DNA from: Xanthostigma xanthostigma | Lineage: Eukaryota; Arthropoda; Insecta; Raphidioptera; Raphidiidae | Length of the DNA stretch: 64,000 nucleotides | Assembly (NCBI GenBank): GCA_963575645.1 | Contig: OY754473.1 | Coordinates: 8,990,001 to 9,054,000, forward strand | Direction: 5' to 3' | Part shown: positions 43,508 through 54,193 of the stretch, piece by piece | Layout: every line of letters begins with the position of its first letter | How positions within the stretch are numbered: position 1 is the first letter of the stretch | Notes under the pieces: model-generated | Database searches by the model: none | What the model saw: the letters and a program-made list of their open reading frames with translations, nothing else | Told to the model about the DNA's origin: nothing | Made by a program: the position numbers and the translations under genes

Positions 43508-44043
43508 AGTCGGCAGTTTCCGACCTCTTATAGCGACACAGGTACTTCCTATACTTGCGTCAGGAAGTAAACTACTTTCTCATAGGCTGTGTGCCTATTA
43601 GCGCCGCCGGTGGGTAATAGAGAATTATTGAACTCACTTTTTATGGAAATCGCGACATGTTTCTATGGTGATAAGTCAAAAACTTTAGTTGGCCCTGATG
43701 TGTCAAAAAAAAAATGTAATAAGGAAAACTGATGTTCATTTTATATAGGTGCCATAAAATTCAGATTGTAAACCATTATATAAATAGCATAACATAAAAG
43801 ATATGTGAGAATTATTTATTTATCAATTATTACGTACAATATATAAATAATTTGTTTACACTGATAGCGGAACGTCAAATTATGGCGCCAATGATCTTTA
43901 TTTTACTTTATTCGCCATCAGCACCACAGTCCGGAACACATCAAGCATTTCCAGATTGCTTAGTTTTGCCCATGTTTTCTTTGTAATTATAAAGCTTCAT
44001 AAAATTATAACTATTTTCACTTTTAATAAACATTGCTCACTTA
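43508..44043. other. Spacer, no gene seen
   Basis: Includes a GC-richer block (43510-43620) with possible PLE 5' sequence. No gene. Confidence 0.3.
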
Positions 44044-44741
44044 AGGCCAGTCCACACGCTACGTTTTGCACAACCTTTTAAGTCTGCGCAGTCTTAAGAC
44101 AGAATGAAAACGTTGCAATTTTGAGTGTCCAGACGGTGCAGTCATATTTGTATTTTTCGCTCAGTCTTGTGTGATATCGTCATGGAGAAAATCAAAATAC
44201 CACAGAGATGGCTTGATTTCGTCTTCTCCAGCCCCAGATCGAATCGATTTGTTAACTTTTGCCAATTCTTTACGATAAACACTTCTCATAGAATTAACTT
44301 TTTTTACAACTGTATCTCTGCTCGCGGTTGCATCGATTTCTTTGAATTTTTCTACTAAACTCTCATAAGCTTCCCCCTTTTTCTCCCTGTTACTATACTC
44401 CTTCGATTTAACACGCCAAATGCATGGGAAACTTTCGTAAAGTGCAATAAAATCGGGTAGAAACTCCCGAGAACATTGCCGAAGGTCAGCCATCGTCGCG
44501 TGATTAGGAAAAACTGAGGAAGAAAACGAATCGGAAAACGAAACAATCGTCCGCATGCACCGATTTGTCCGCACAGGTCATGGATTTCAAAGCTCATTTC
44601 CTCAGTTATCGCTGCAACTGTACCGTCTTCCCGGCGGACTCAAAACTGCGCAGTTTTCCGATCCACACGCAACGTTTTATCTGCAACGTGTTGAACTGCG
44701 CAGACAAAAGGTTGTGCAAAACGTAGCGTGTGGACCGGCCT
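44044..44741. mobile_element. PIF/Harbinger element carrying a MADF ORF, TSD TTA
   Basis: 698 bp. Termini AGGCCAGTCCACACGCTACG and its complement ending ..GTGGACCGGCCT, with ~38 bp of strong pairing (also GTTTTGCACAACCTTTT). TTA at 44041-44043 and 44742-44744. Known: PIF/Harbinger elements duplicate TWA and often code a Myb/SANT/MADF protein beside the transposase. Here only the MADF frame remains, so it is non-autonomous. Confidence 0.9.
44161..44493 (-). CDS. MADF-domain protein of a PIF/Harbinger element
   Basis: 110 aa from MADLRQC (44493); an in-frame ATG at 44574 would add 27 residues. Domain: FLPDFIALYESFPCIWRVKS, KKGEAYESLVEKFKEID, TVVKKVNSMRSVYRKELAKV, PSLWYFDFL. This is the MADF (Myb/SANT-like) three-helix DNA-binding pattern. 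In autonomous Harbinger elements such a protein helps the transposase enter the nucleus and bind the ends. No transposase is present here. The frame is uninterrupted but ends at 44161 just after the FL.D segment, so the usual C-terminal BESS or Ser-rich tail is missing. Confidence 0.8.
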   Translation of the reverse strand: MADLRQCSREFLPDFIALYESFPCIWRVKSKEYSNREKKGEAYESLVEKFKEIDATASRDTVVKKVNSMRSVYRKELAKVNKSIRSGAGEDEIKPSLWYFDFLHDDITQD

Positions 44742-44869
44742 TTACATGCGGAAAATTTGAGGTTGAAGTTTGCACTAGTGCTCACCACGAACGCTCGCAT
44801 CGAAAAGTTTGTAACTCCGCCTCCTTGCACATAGCCCATACGCCCTGTCCAACAACTTCTGTATATTTG

Positions 44870-45560
44870 GTATTAGGCGGTATGTCCACCGCCCATTGGC
44901 ACAGTTGTCCCACCTGGTCATGACATCTAGACGTGCTGTTTTCCCATCCACCCCTAGATATTTGTTCTTTCTCTCGAGTATTTGGAGTTCAATTGGAGGA
45001 ACACCCGCTATAACTCCTGATGCCTCTCTTGATATCGTTCGGTATGTACAACAGATTTAGATGCTCATTTTCCGTTGTACGCTGGGTAGTTTGGTTTCCT
45101 GTTATCCATTGGTATGACCCAAGTAGGAGCCACATACAACATCTGGGAATGCACCACGGACGACATTATTTTTCTCTTGGACGCCCAAGGTCCACCAATA
45201 TTGGGCTAATGCTAGCCACTGCTGCTAATGTCTTTTCGGATTTCAAGACACTTTTATTAACATGCACAGCAAAGGAGAGGTTCGTATCCAGCCATATCTC
45301 CAAATATTTTATGGCCCTTACTGGTGTCACTAGAATGGCAGCTTCGGTCTTCTCTGGAGCAAATTGGAGACCTGTTGCAAAGCAACGTTTGCCGTACTCA
45401 CTAACAAATCTTCTCCCTTGGCAACTACAACCATTGACATATCGTCGGTGAAACCTATTAGGGTAACCCGTTAAGGATACTCAGTCTCAAGCATCCCGTC
45501 ATACAGGACATTCTATAATGTCGGTCCAAAAACCGACCCCTGAAGGACGTCACTATTTAT
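44870..45560 (-). pseudogene. R1/I-clade-like LINE RT fragment
   Basis: Minus strand: a degraded (G)VLQGSVFGPTL segment (RT motif 4), VTLIGFTDDMSMVVVAKG (catalytic DD), then PEKTEAAILVTP, LEIWLDTNLSFAVHV. Several stops and frameshifts. The facing plus-strand LINE tail begins at 45.64 kb, so either two LINE copies meet here or one is inverted. Confidence 0.8.
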
Positions 45561-45639
45561 CTATCTATTTTTGAAATGGATGGTGATTTAAGGTTCTTTT
45601 TTAATTAATTATTTCATCTGACTACCTTAAAAGAAGATA

Positions 45640-45850
45640 CCAAAAAGTGGCTTACCTCATCACAATCTCAACGCTGAACTAAGACAACCATCACCAGATT
45701 GAGAATCGGACACACAGCTCTGATCCATTCGCACATCTTGAAAAAAGATTCTCCTCCAAGGTGCGATACTTGCAATGAACAAATTACAGTGGAACATATT
45801 ATTCTGTCTACTTGCACCAAATAGAACCAGGAACGGATCTCTTCTAGCTT
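45640..45850 (+). pseudogene. LINE C-terminal zinc tail (left of solo LTR)
   Basis: Reads TTITRLRIGHTALIHSHILK, PPRCDTCNEQITVEHIIL: the RLRIGHT..H.....PP.C..C...TVEHI pattern at the end of R1/I/jockey pol. It continues beyond the solo LTR at 48826. Confidence 0.85.
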
Positions 45851-46318
45851 ACCGTGTAACGTTACAACGTTACAGGTATACCAATTTATTATTTAACGTT
45901 GTAAAACAATATTATTTATTATCATTTGTACCACCTTGTAAAAAATTTAAACATAAAATCAAAAGTATAATATTAAGTATTATTCTGTATATCCAAAATG
46001 TTTTAATAAATGACCGAGCGAAAGCAAGTTACGAACAGGTCAATTATACGTAATTTGATTGGTTAATATCATTTGAAGGATATCTCATTTTGACTAAATA
46101 TTCATTTTGTAAAATATTATTAGATTCATTCTGTTTTTAACTTTTAGTACAAATAGACATTAAATCCAATTCCAGTTTTAACTTTTAATAAAAATAGACA
46201 TTAAATTCATTCTAGTTTTAATTGTAAAATTCTTCAGGTCTTATAAATAATTAACAGGAAATTTTAATCAGGTGAAAAGACCACAGCCAATTTGTTTTGA
46301 CTATTTATTCATATATAC

Positions 46319-46351
46319 GACGTTTCGTCGGTTTGATTCCGACTTCTTCAG
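46319..46351 (-). ncRNA. Hammerhead ribozyme core (family G)
   Basis: CTGAAGA, perfect stem II GTCGG/CCGAC with AATCAAA loop, GAAA, C-GTC. All core positions canonical. It lies 3' of the GIY-YIG frame in the same orientation. Confidence 0.8.
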
Positions 46352-46861
46352 GTATCTAACAAAACAGACACAAATTATACATTTAATTATCAAGATAAAA
46401 TAATATTACAAAATTAATAAATAAATAATACCTTGAACAGTCTGTCAAAACTTTGTCAATACTCTGATCATTACAAATCAGGTTCGACTTACAAATTTTA
46501 CAAAAATCATACGTCCAAATGTAGTCCAACATCAATCATATAAATAATTAAAATAGTAGATAAAGTCTTCAATGATTTAATATTTGTCAATAATTAATAA
46601 GTAGAAAATTATTAATAAGTCACAATTAATAATAACCTCATATCTCGCCTGTATATTCTCAACTGTAAAACAGCTGGCAGTCACAGAACACACATACGCT
46701 CATGGTGACAATGACAACTAAACGCACGCGGCAAATTCAAAATAACCTAAGTCTTTTTATTATTAATCAAACCTAAATACACCTTACTTAGATGGTCTGT
46801 GTCTGTTCTCAAATTAACAGTGTCTGTCAAACATATATGGACCATTTCGCTGATATTTCTT

Positions 46862-47386
46862 TTAAACCATGTCCAGAATCTTCACTTGGTCAAAATCAAA
46901 AACATGACCAGTTACAAAATGATGATTCGCCAAGGCAGTACGGTCTTCCTTATCCTTAAATCTGTCCTCACAACTATATTTGTGTTGATAGATCCTTTTG
47001 GATAGATATTGTCGAGTCTGGCCCACGTATGATTTTCCACACGAACACGGAATCTTGTAAACTAATTCAGACACCTGCCTTAACGATGTCTTGTCCTTAA
47101 GCTTCGAATAAACTTGACCAACAGTTCGGATGTTGTAGAACGCCGGTCTCCAATCAGTAGATCGGAAACTCAATGATATTCTATGACTGAGGCCCCTAAT
47201 AAAAGGGAATCTGAACCTGTTTTCTTGAGTTTTAATTTTATTGACACTCCTGTCGCCTATATGTAAAGCTCTAAACCTCCTCCGACAGACGTCTATGAAA
47301 GATCTCGGGTAGTTGTTATTGTCGAGGATTTTTCGAACTTCTCTTAAGTTTTCCCACTTCGCGATGCTTTGTCGCATATACTCCAC
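46862..47386 (-). pseudogene. Penelope-like linker and GIY-YIG domain, 5'-truncated
   Basis: 174-codon open frame: REVRKILDNNNYPRSFI, RFPFIRGLSHRI, AFYNIRTVGQVYSKLKDKTS, then ELVYKIPCSCGKSYVGQT, RQYLSKRIYQHK, ALANHHFVTGH. GIY-YIG residues and the Cys pair are intact. The RT is missing and no stop interrupts the frame, so the copy is fairly young. Confidence 0.88.
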
Positions 47387-48825
47387 TTTATAATACTTTT
47401 ATACCTTCAAATATACACGTTTTTATCTTTTTCGCACTTCACAACATATACATTTAACTTTGTCACCAGTCAGGACCTGTTACAACCCTGCCATCAGCCC
47501 CACCTCGCCTCTCAACTTAGGACGATGTTATAAGTTTGAGTGCCAATTTGCTACTGTCCATAATGGCGCGGTTTCTTCTAGAACGCCGCGTCATTCTCCC
47601 CTCTCTTTCTCCTTCTTGCTCGCTTTTTAGGAAATGGATAAAGGAATAAACACTACTTCAGTCATATACTCTACATAACAACTTTTAAATGTCGGCGGGA
47701 AAGCCGTACTGTTACAAACAGGATCATCATCTCTCTAAATTATTAGAGTTATCTTTCACAATTTAATAATTGAAATAAATAAAGTTATTTTTTTTTGAGT
47801 TATAATGAAATTATACAGCTTAGAAACAGATCCATAAATAGTCAAATTTTTCTAGCAATCATTGTAAAAAATATAAATTGGAATGTACAAAAAGAAATTA
47901 ACTATGATTCACGAATTGTTAATGTATAAAGAATTGAAGAAATAAGCTAAGATTTTAATATTCTTGACAGCATGAAAATTAGATGTTGATAATATTGAGT
48001 AGAGCGTTGTTAAGATATAATTGATTAAAAAATTATTATGATAAAAAATAAAGTGACCGAGATTGACGGCACTATGGTAAAATTAAAAGATCGATAAACG
48101 GCATTATGATAAATTGATATGAAAGGTATGAAATTGATGAAAAATGATGAAATTATAAAAATATATTTATTTGAATAATTAAGAATTAATTGATATTGAA
48201 AAAACGCTAGATTTATATGTTAAAAGATTAAAAGGACATGACAAGAATATTAAAATTTTACTTACAAAAGAATTTAAAAGTATTAAAATATATGAATATG
48301 AAAATTAAGAAGTATTGAAAATTATTTCCAATGAAATTATTAACTGTAAATTTAAATTGAGGCTAGGCTTGAATAATTGTAATTATAAGGAAAATAAAGA
48401 GATTATTATATTAGGCTGATTACGAGAAAATAAAAGAAACATTTAATTTGATGTATTTGAATAAAGAAATGTAAAATAATTATTTTTTTGTATGGAAATA
48501 AAATATTAATATTATGTATATGAAATAAAGAATAATTAAATGAAATTAACTTAAAAGTTTAATGTAAATATTTTGTATGTATAAATTATCATTTATTTAA
48601 TTTGAATAAAACTAATTATTTATTTGTTGTTTTGAAATATGTTGTTTTGATGAAAGAAAAATAAATATAAAAGATTTGACCCTTACAATTTTGTTGGCCA
48701 CCATTGAAATAACCATTAAACAGAAAATCTTTAAAGTGCCGGCAAATTTGTCAAGGAAGTGTACGTCGTTCGGGTCACTCCGAGCACACGGTCGAGTGCC
48801 CCAAAAGAACAGAACGTTACAACCG

Positions 48826-48922
48826 GCCTCCTTAAAGGACTCTCTTTAGGATGACGAAGGAACTTTCTTGAAGGTTCAACGGTTTCTTGGACTTATTAAC
48901 CTAAAAAATAAAATATAATCAG
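48826..48922 (+). pseudogene. LINE C-terminus (right of solo LTR)
   Basis: PASLKDSL, one stop, DDEGTFLKVQRFLGLINLKN, stop. This is the final L.DD.....KV..FL....L segment of the pol begun at 45.64 kb. Confidence 0.75.
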
Positions 48923-48950
48923 TTCAACATAAACTAATACAAAATATATA

Positions 48951-49715
48951 CAGGGTGTCCAATTAAGAATGGGACATAGAACAACCGCAGATTCTCCAAT
49001 TCAAAATAAAACTATTAAGCGAAATATGCTTAGATAAAATGTTACTCGCTCTACCAGTGGCGTACGACAGGAGTAAGTAATGCTTGTACCCCTTCTAAAT
49101 GTTACGCCGCTGTCTAAATTTTAATTTTGACTATAATTTTAATTTTTTTGATATTTTCTAAGTCAATAATGTACACTGGTTAGTTTGTTGTAAAGTCATT
49201 GGTTTTCGAGATATTCGCAGTTAAAGATAGATAGACATGTACTTTTTATTTGTATTATTATTAATAATATTCATTTTTAAAATTTTGTCTTAAAAAAACT
49301 GCGAATATCTCAAAAACCAATGACTTTACAACAAACTAACAAGTGTACATTATTGACTTAGAAAATATCAAAAAAATTAAAATTATAGTCAAAATTAAAA
49401 TTTAGAGAGCGGCGTAACATTTAGAAGGGGTACAGGCATTACTTACTCCTGCCGTACGCCACTGGTAGAGCGTACTGAACTAATTTTTTTATTGTTAGGT
49501 GCATATTATGATATTTAACAAGTGTGCCGATGTGAGTAAAATTATACGTTGTATTAAAAAAATTATGGACATTAATAATTTTTCAGTTTTCAACTTCAAC
49601 ACCCTGTATTTCGGAAACGAGTAACATTTTATCTAAGCATATTTCGCTTAATCGTTTTATTTTGAATTGGAAAATCTGCGGTTGTTCTATGTCCCATTCT
49701 TAATGGGACATCCTG
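48951..49715. mobile_element. Mariner-type MITE (CAGGGTGTCC ends), TA TSD
   Basis: CAGGGTGTCCAATTAAGAAT at 48951 pairs with ATTCTTAATGGGACATCCTG ending 49715. TA on both sides. A second nested inverted repeat (AACTGCGAATATCTC.., 49050-49255 against 49290-49500) fills the interior. The right half has ~110 bp extra (49505-49615). No ORF. Confidence 0.85.
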
Positions 49716-50088
49716 TACTATAAGACTTACCAATCTGTAAGAAACAATCATACTTACTAAGTGTGAGGCGTGAGTTTGGCCGCTCTTTGACCACAACAAC
49801 CGTTGTGGTTTAAGAGGTGTCTTGGCTCACGTCTCATAATTGGTGTAAACCTCAGTGTTCTTGATATTCATCAATCATACTTACCTTTAATTGATCTTAT
49901 GTTTACGCATATAGCCTTAGTTGATGAGCGTTTTATATTTAAATAAAAAAAAATCTGACTACATTTAAAAAGTTTTATTTAGAAAACACCATTTAAAATG
50001 TCAATAAATGTCAGCTCACACTGACATAGTGACCACCTTTGAACTACGTACTTCCTACAAATATTAAGAGCACTGTGGTTGAAACAAA
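49716..50088. other. Spacer, possible copia leader
   Basis: GGCGTGAGTTTGGCC / ..GTCTTGGCTCACGTC near 49767-49835 is an imperfect hairpin. No LTR end recognised. Confidence 0.3.
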
Positions 50089-50089
50089 A

Positions 50090-52310
50090 ATAAAAAATAT
50101 AGAATAGTCACAGTTAAAGATGAAAAAGCCAAGGCAAAATTGATTCTATCGATGGATCCGTCACTATTTGTGCATGTCAAAGATGCTGCAACAACAAAGG
50201 AGCTCTGGACCGGGCTTCAAAAGCTTTTTGATGACAATGGATTTTCTCGGAAAATCGGTTTGTTGCGTGCGCTAATCTCAATCAGACTTGAGAATTGCAA
50301 TTCTATGGAGGACTACGTTACTCAGTTCATGGAAACAGTTCAGAAGTTGAGAGGCACAGGTTTTCAAATAGACGATGATTGGATCGGATCGCTATTGTTG
50401 GCGGATTTACCTGAAAAGTATGCACCTACGTAATGGCGATAGAACATTCAGGAATCAGGTTAACAGCGGACAGCATAAAAACCAAACTAATGGATATGGA
50501 GCCAGCCGGTAATACAGGCAGCGCTTTTATTAGTGGAAACAGAAAAAGCAATAGTCGAAATGTTGGTAGCACTGCAAACAGTTCAATGACACACGGATCA
50601 ACTGGAAGTCAAAATGTAAACAAAGATAACCTCAAAAATATACGATGTTATGGTTATAAATAAATGGGACATTATAAGTCAAAGTGTCCAAATAAAAATA
50701 CAAACAATGAAAATGTGAATGCATTTAATGCAGTGTTTTTGAGTTCGCGATTCAAGAAGGACGATTGGTACGTCGATTCTGGCACGAGTTACGTGGTGAC
50801 ACGTGAATAATTAAACAAATTAATAAGTTTCAATAATTATTATTTTATTTCAATTAAATTTATAAATTGGAGAATTTAGTGTACAAGAATAATATCGCTG
50901 ATGTTCGCTCTACGATACTAACTGTCCTCTTACAGACAGAAGTCACTCCTATTTATCAAATTAACATTCTTAACACTCTGGCTGCTTTCCCATAAGCTAT
51001 CGGGTTCTTGCAAAGATAGTCACGATTGAAAGAATGCGTAATATGATGATCCAACATAATATACATGATGGACCATAAGATGGTACGTAACTCGCGAGTG
51101 GACACTTAACAGTTAATCAAGATTGGTTAATGAATGTGTCAGACAGTGTCAAGTTACAGGACATTGTGACAGCTAATAGCCAGAAACTTTCAGTGTCGTG
51201 TGTAGGTGAAGTGAACATTGTAACTAAGGTTGACGAAAACAGTTATGATGTCACTGTAAAGAAAGCTATGTATGTTCCCGGATTAACAACGAACCTTCTT
51301 GCAGTAAGTCAGTTAATTAGTAGTGGAAATAAAGTAAAATTTGAACAGAAATGTTGTAAGATATACAACAGGCAGAATGTGCTAGTAGCTATTGCAGACT
51401 TAGTCAATAACGTTTATAAGCTTAGAGTGAAAAGTGTCAAAGCAGATAACAGTTGTCGTCAAGAAGTGTCAGTAATGAAACAGACAGTCAAACATGGCAT
51501 CGCCGACTAGGGCACATAAAATCACAAGGATTTAAGCAAACAAGAAAACCGTTCAAGCATCGAAGTACGAAAACCAGTGCTCTGTTGGAACTTGTACACG
51601 CGGACGTTTGCGGACCAGGAAACCGAATCGATTGGTGGATCAAAATATTTTCTACTTTTTTAAGATGATCACAGTAGGATGGTGTTTATCTACTTCTTGA
51701 AAAATAAGTTCGAGGTTTTTGATAGGTTTAAGGAGTTTAAGGCTATGGTAGAAAACCAGAAAGAAAGAAAAATCAAAATTCTCAGATCCGACAATGGCGG
51801 AGAATTAAGTAGTAACGATTTTGAAAGTTTTTTAGCAAAGAATGGAATAGTGCATCAAAAATCAAATCCTCACACTCCGGAACAGAACGGCGTTCTCAAG
51901 AGAATGAATCGATCCGTAGTGGAGAAGGCAAAGTGTTTGCTGTTCGATGCTGATTTAAGGAAAGAACACAGAGGCGGAGTATATGGCAATTTCGGAGGCA
52001 GCTAAAGAGGCTATTTATCTTAAGAATTTTTTGCATAAATTGCTGGGCAAATCAAATTTTGTTAAGTTATATAATGATATTCAAAGTGCCCAGAACCTTG
52101 CCTTAAACCCGATGTATCATAAGCGTTCAAAGCACATTGACGTACGGCATCATTCGGGAAGTTATCTTGAATAAAAAGGTTGAACTGGGTTATATCCCAA
52201 CTAATGAAATGATTGCGGATATAATGACGAAAAGTTTAAATATGTGTAAACATAATAATTTTATGAGTGGCATTGATTTGTGCAGGCTTCCGTTTTGATG
52301 TAGTGGGGGG
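50090..52310 (+). pseudogene. Copia relic: gag, protease, integrase, RNase H end
   Basis: Gag (UBN2 type) 50116-50433: ATTKELWTGLQKLF, DWIGSLLLADLPEKY. Zinc knuckle near 50645 (RCYGYK-stop-MGHYKSKC, second Cys lost). Protease DDWYVDSGTSY at 50760, interrupted by a 301-bp LTR-like insert, resuming TVNQDWL..PGLTTNLLAVSQL. GAG-pre-integrase WHRRLGHI at 51500. Integrase VHADVCGP, ILRSDNGGELS, PHTPEQNGV-LKRMNR: the last catalytic Glu is Lys. At about 51975 the frame jumps into RNase H (EYMAISEAAKEAIYL, RSKHIDVRHH), so the whole RT is deleted. A polypurine run AGTGGGGGG at 52299 precedes the 3' LTR. Confidence 0.88.
50804..51104 (-). repeat. Probable 301-bp solo LTR in the copia protease
   Basis: On the minus strand begins TGTCCACTCGCGAGTTACG and ends ..AATTATTCA with an AATAAA signal ~35 nt before the end, so TG..CA with polyA signal. 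Coding sequence resumes right after it. No clear target duplication. Confidence 0.45.
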
Positions 52311-52445
52311 TGTTATTTTATACATCAAAAGGAGCATTTAGAGTATTTTTTCTTTTATGTTTTTTAGGTTGGTATAACAAGAATGTTTTTTGTAACTAAG
52401 TTAACATGTGTGACATGATAAAAATGTGTAACAAGTAATGTTCTA
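52309..52445 (+). repeat. Copia 3' LTR, partial
   Basis: TGTTATTTTATACATCAAAA starts right after the polypurine tract. Sequence through AATGTTCTAAGTGTGTTC looks LTR-like, but the 3' CA end and the matching 5' LTR are not identified. Confidence 0.5.
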
Positions 52446-52461
52446 AGTGTGTTCAATAAAA

Positions 52462-54193
52462 TGATAAAAGTCGAGATAGAACAATCTGTTTATCTGACCA
52501 CTGCACAACAACAAGACGTTCCTCCAGCATTAGTACTTGTTTTAATTCCGAGAGATAGAAAGCAAGTTTCCAACACCGTGTATTTTGAACGGAGCAAATC
52601 CAATGATGATATTATTGGCGTATATTTTTTGCACCAGGAAATCGAATCTTTTGTTAAACATATGGTATTAGTGAAAGATTTTCACATAATATTGTGTAAT
52701 AATACTACGAAAATTAATTTTGAAGATATGAGTAAATACAACGAAACCATGTTGTCGTACGACACAACATTTAATTTGGGAGACTTTTATGTATCACCAC
52801 TGGAAAATTTATGGAACTGGAGTAAAGAGAACAGGTTATATTTTAATATTAATAAATGTGCTGTGGTAACATACTATAATAGAAAACAACGCAATTAAAT
52901 TTGACTATAATATTGATGGTAAAGTGCTTAATCGAGCTAATTATTTTCATGATCTGGGTATCACGTTTGATGAAGTCCTTCGATTTGATAGACATATTGA
53001 CAATATAACAGCGAAAGCTTATAAGATGCTGGGATTCATCAAGCGTAATACGCAAAACTTTTGTAATGTTCGTTGTATTTGTGTTCTATTTAATTCTTTG
53101 GTGCGTTCAACATTGGAATATGCGTCAACATATGGGATCCAGAATACAACATTTACAAAGACGCTATAGAAAAAATTTTGCATAAATTTTTAAAATATCT
53201 TTATTTTAAATGTCACAAGCAATGTCCCAATTATTCTGTCAACTTACGAGCATATTTCCAATGTAGCACTCTCGAGTGTCGTAGGAAAACTACCTTAATT
53301 TGTTTCCTTTATAAACTTATTATTTGCTTAGTAGATGATAAACAACTGTTAAAAAAAATTCAGTTTAAAGTTACCCGAACTGGCTTACGCGTCAATGATA
53401 TATTCTCAATTGGTATTCCGCGTACAAATTACATTAGAAATTCACCGTTATATAAAATGTGCTATTTAACAAATAATATATGTTCCAGAAATCATATTGA
53501 CATTTTTAAAACCAGCTTACCAAGTCTACAAAAAAAGTCATAGAAATACTAAGCAATTAATTTGGTACGCAACTATATATATATTATTCTTACTTTATTG
53601 TTAAACACGAATTCAATTTCCTATTTTTATTGTATTTTTTATATTCTTTTTAAATTGTATGAAACTCGGAATTGGAGACTTCTCCATGAGTTTCTCTCTT
53701 TCTTCTAAATAAAAAAATAAATAAATAAATTACAAGCATCCTTTGCTACTTAACGAACCAGTCATTCCATTAGCATACCTTATTTACGATAAGAAAACTA
53801 CAGAGGTGTATCAAAGTTTTTTTAATAATTACATCCGGGTAAATTTTGTCCATCAATTAACTGAATTCCTATTGTTACGGATAGAGAAAAACCTATAAAC
53901 AACCCAATAAAATTAGAATTGCCCAAATCTAAAAAATTTACTGCTGGAATCACATTCAACAAGCTGTGAGATATTGGCTGAAAAAGCAAAGAAATGTAGA
54001 AATTTCAGACAGTTCAGTTTACGTAAATCACACCTGGGACTTGTTAGATAGCAACAGTTTTGTTGAATTCCAAGATAAGTACGACAACATGTCAGAACAG
54101 TGGAGCCAAAGGTTTAAAAACTATTTTGAGAAAAATATTTATGATGCTGTAGTTGCCAGTGGAAAATGGATATTGCTAGAGGTAATTTCCTAG
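52462..54193 (+). pseudogene. MULE-like transposase gene split by a LINE
   Basis: Left part 52462-52805: SVYLTTAQQQDVPPALVLVL, MLSYDTTFNLGDFYVSP (DTTF, the usual first Asp of MULE-type transposases). Right part 53735-54193: HPLLLNEPVIPLAYLIYDKK, TTEVYQSFF, then stops and frameshifts, and WNHIQQAVRYWLKK, VEFQDKYDNMSEQWSQRF..YF. A GTAATT donor-like site follows at 54181. Both parts are in the family's normal order and the LINE 52805-53735 sits between them. Confidence 0.65.
52805..53735 (+). pseudogene. 5'-truncated jockey-like LINE inserted in the MULE-like gene
   Basis: WSKENRLYFNINKCAVVTYY (RT thumb start), frameshift, NYFHDLGITFDEVLRFDRHI, GFIKRNTQNF, LFNSLVRSTLEYAS, frameshift, KFLKYLYFK, LECRRKTTLICFLYKLI, PRTNYIRNSPLYKM, DIFKTSL, stop. 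3' end AAAATAAATAAATAAAT at about 53709-53730. The left boundary is inside the open frame 52449-52898, which is a chimera of the two elements. Confidence 0.85.

Larger units (their letters stand above)
46222..47757 (-). mobile_element. 5'-truncated Penelope-like element inside the solo LTR
   Basis: Contains a hammerhead and the GIY-YIG end of a PLE in minus orientation. Its far end carries the inverted 33-bp word also seen at 40663-40697. 5' truncation and the short inverted end are usual PLE integration outcomes. Confidence 0.75.
45855..48821. mobile_element. Solo LTR (same family as 14.0 kb), TSD ACCG, with nested PLE
   Basis: Starts TGTAACG, ends CGTTACA. ACCG at 45851-45854 and 48822-48825. 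Sequence matches the 14024-15813 copy on both sides of a PLE insertion (about 46222-47757). Removing the LTR restores the LINE frame ..LLAYR/PASLKDSL... Part of the LTR centre (equivalent to 14440-14720) is missing at the PLE insertion. Confidence 0.88.

Noticed and set aside
45020..45451. 143-codon plus-strand ORF
   Set aside because: Shadow of the minus-strand LINE RT (FTDD and PEKTEAAILVTP are read on the other strand).
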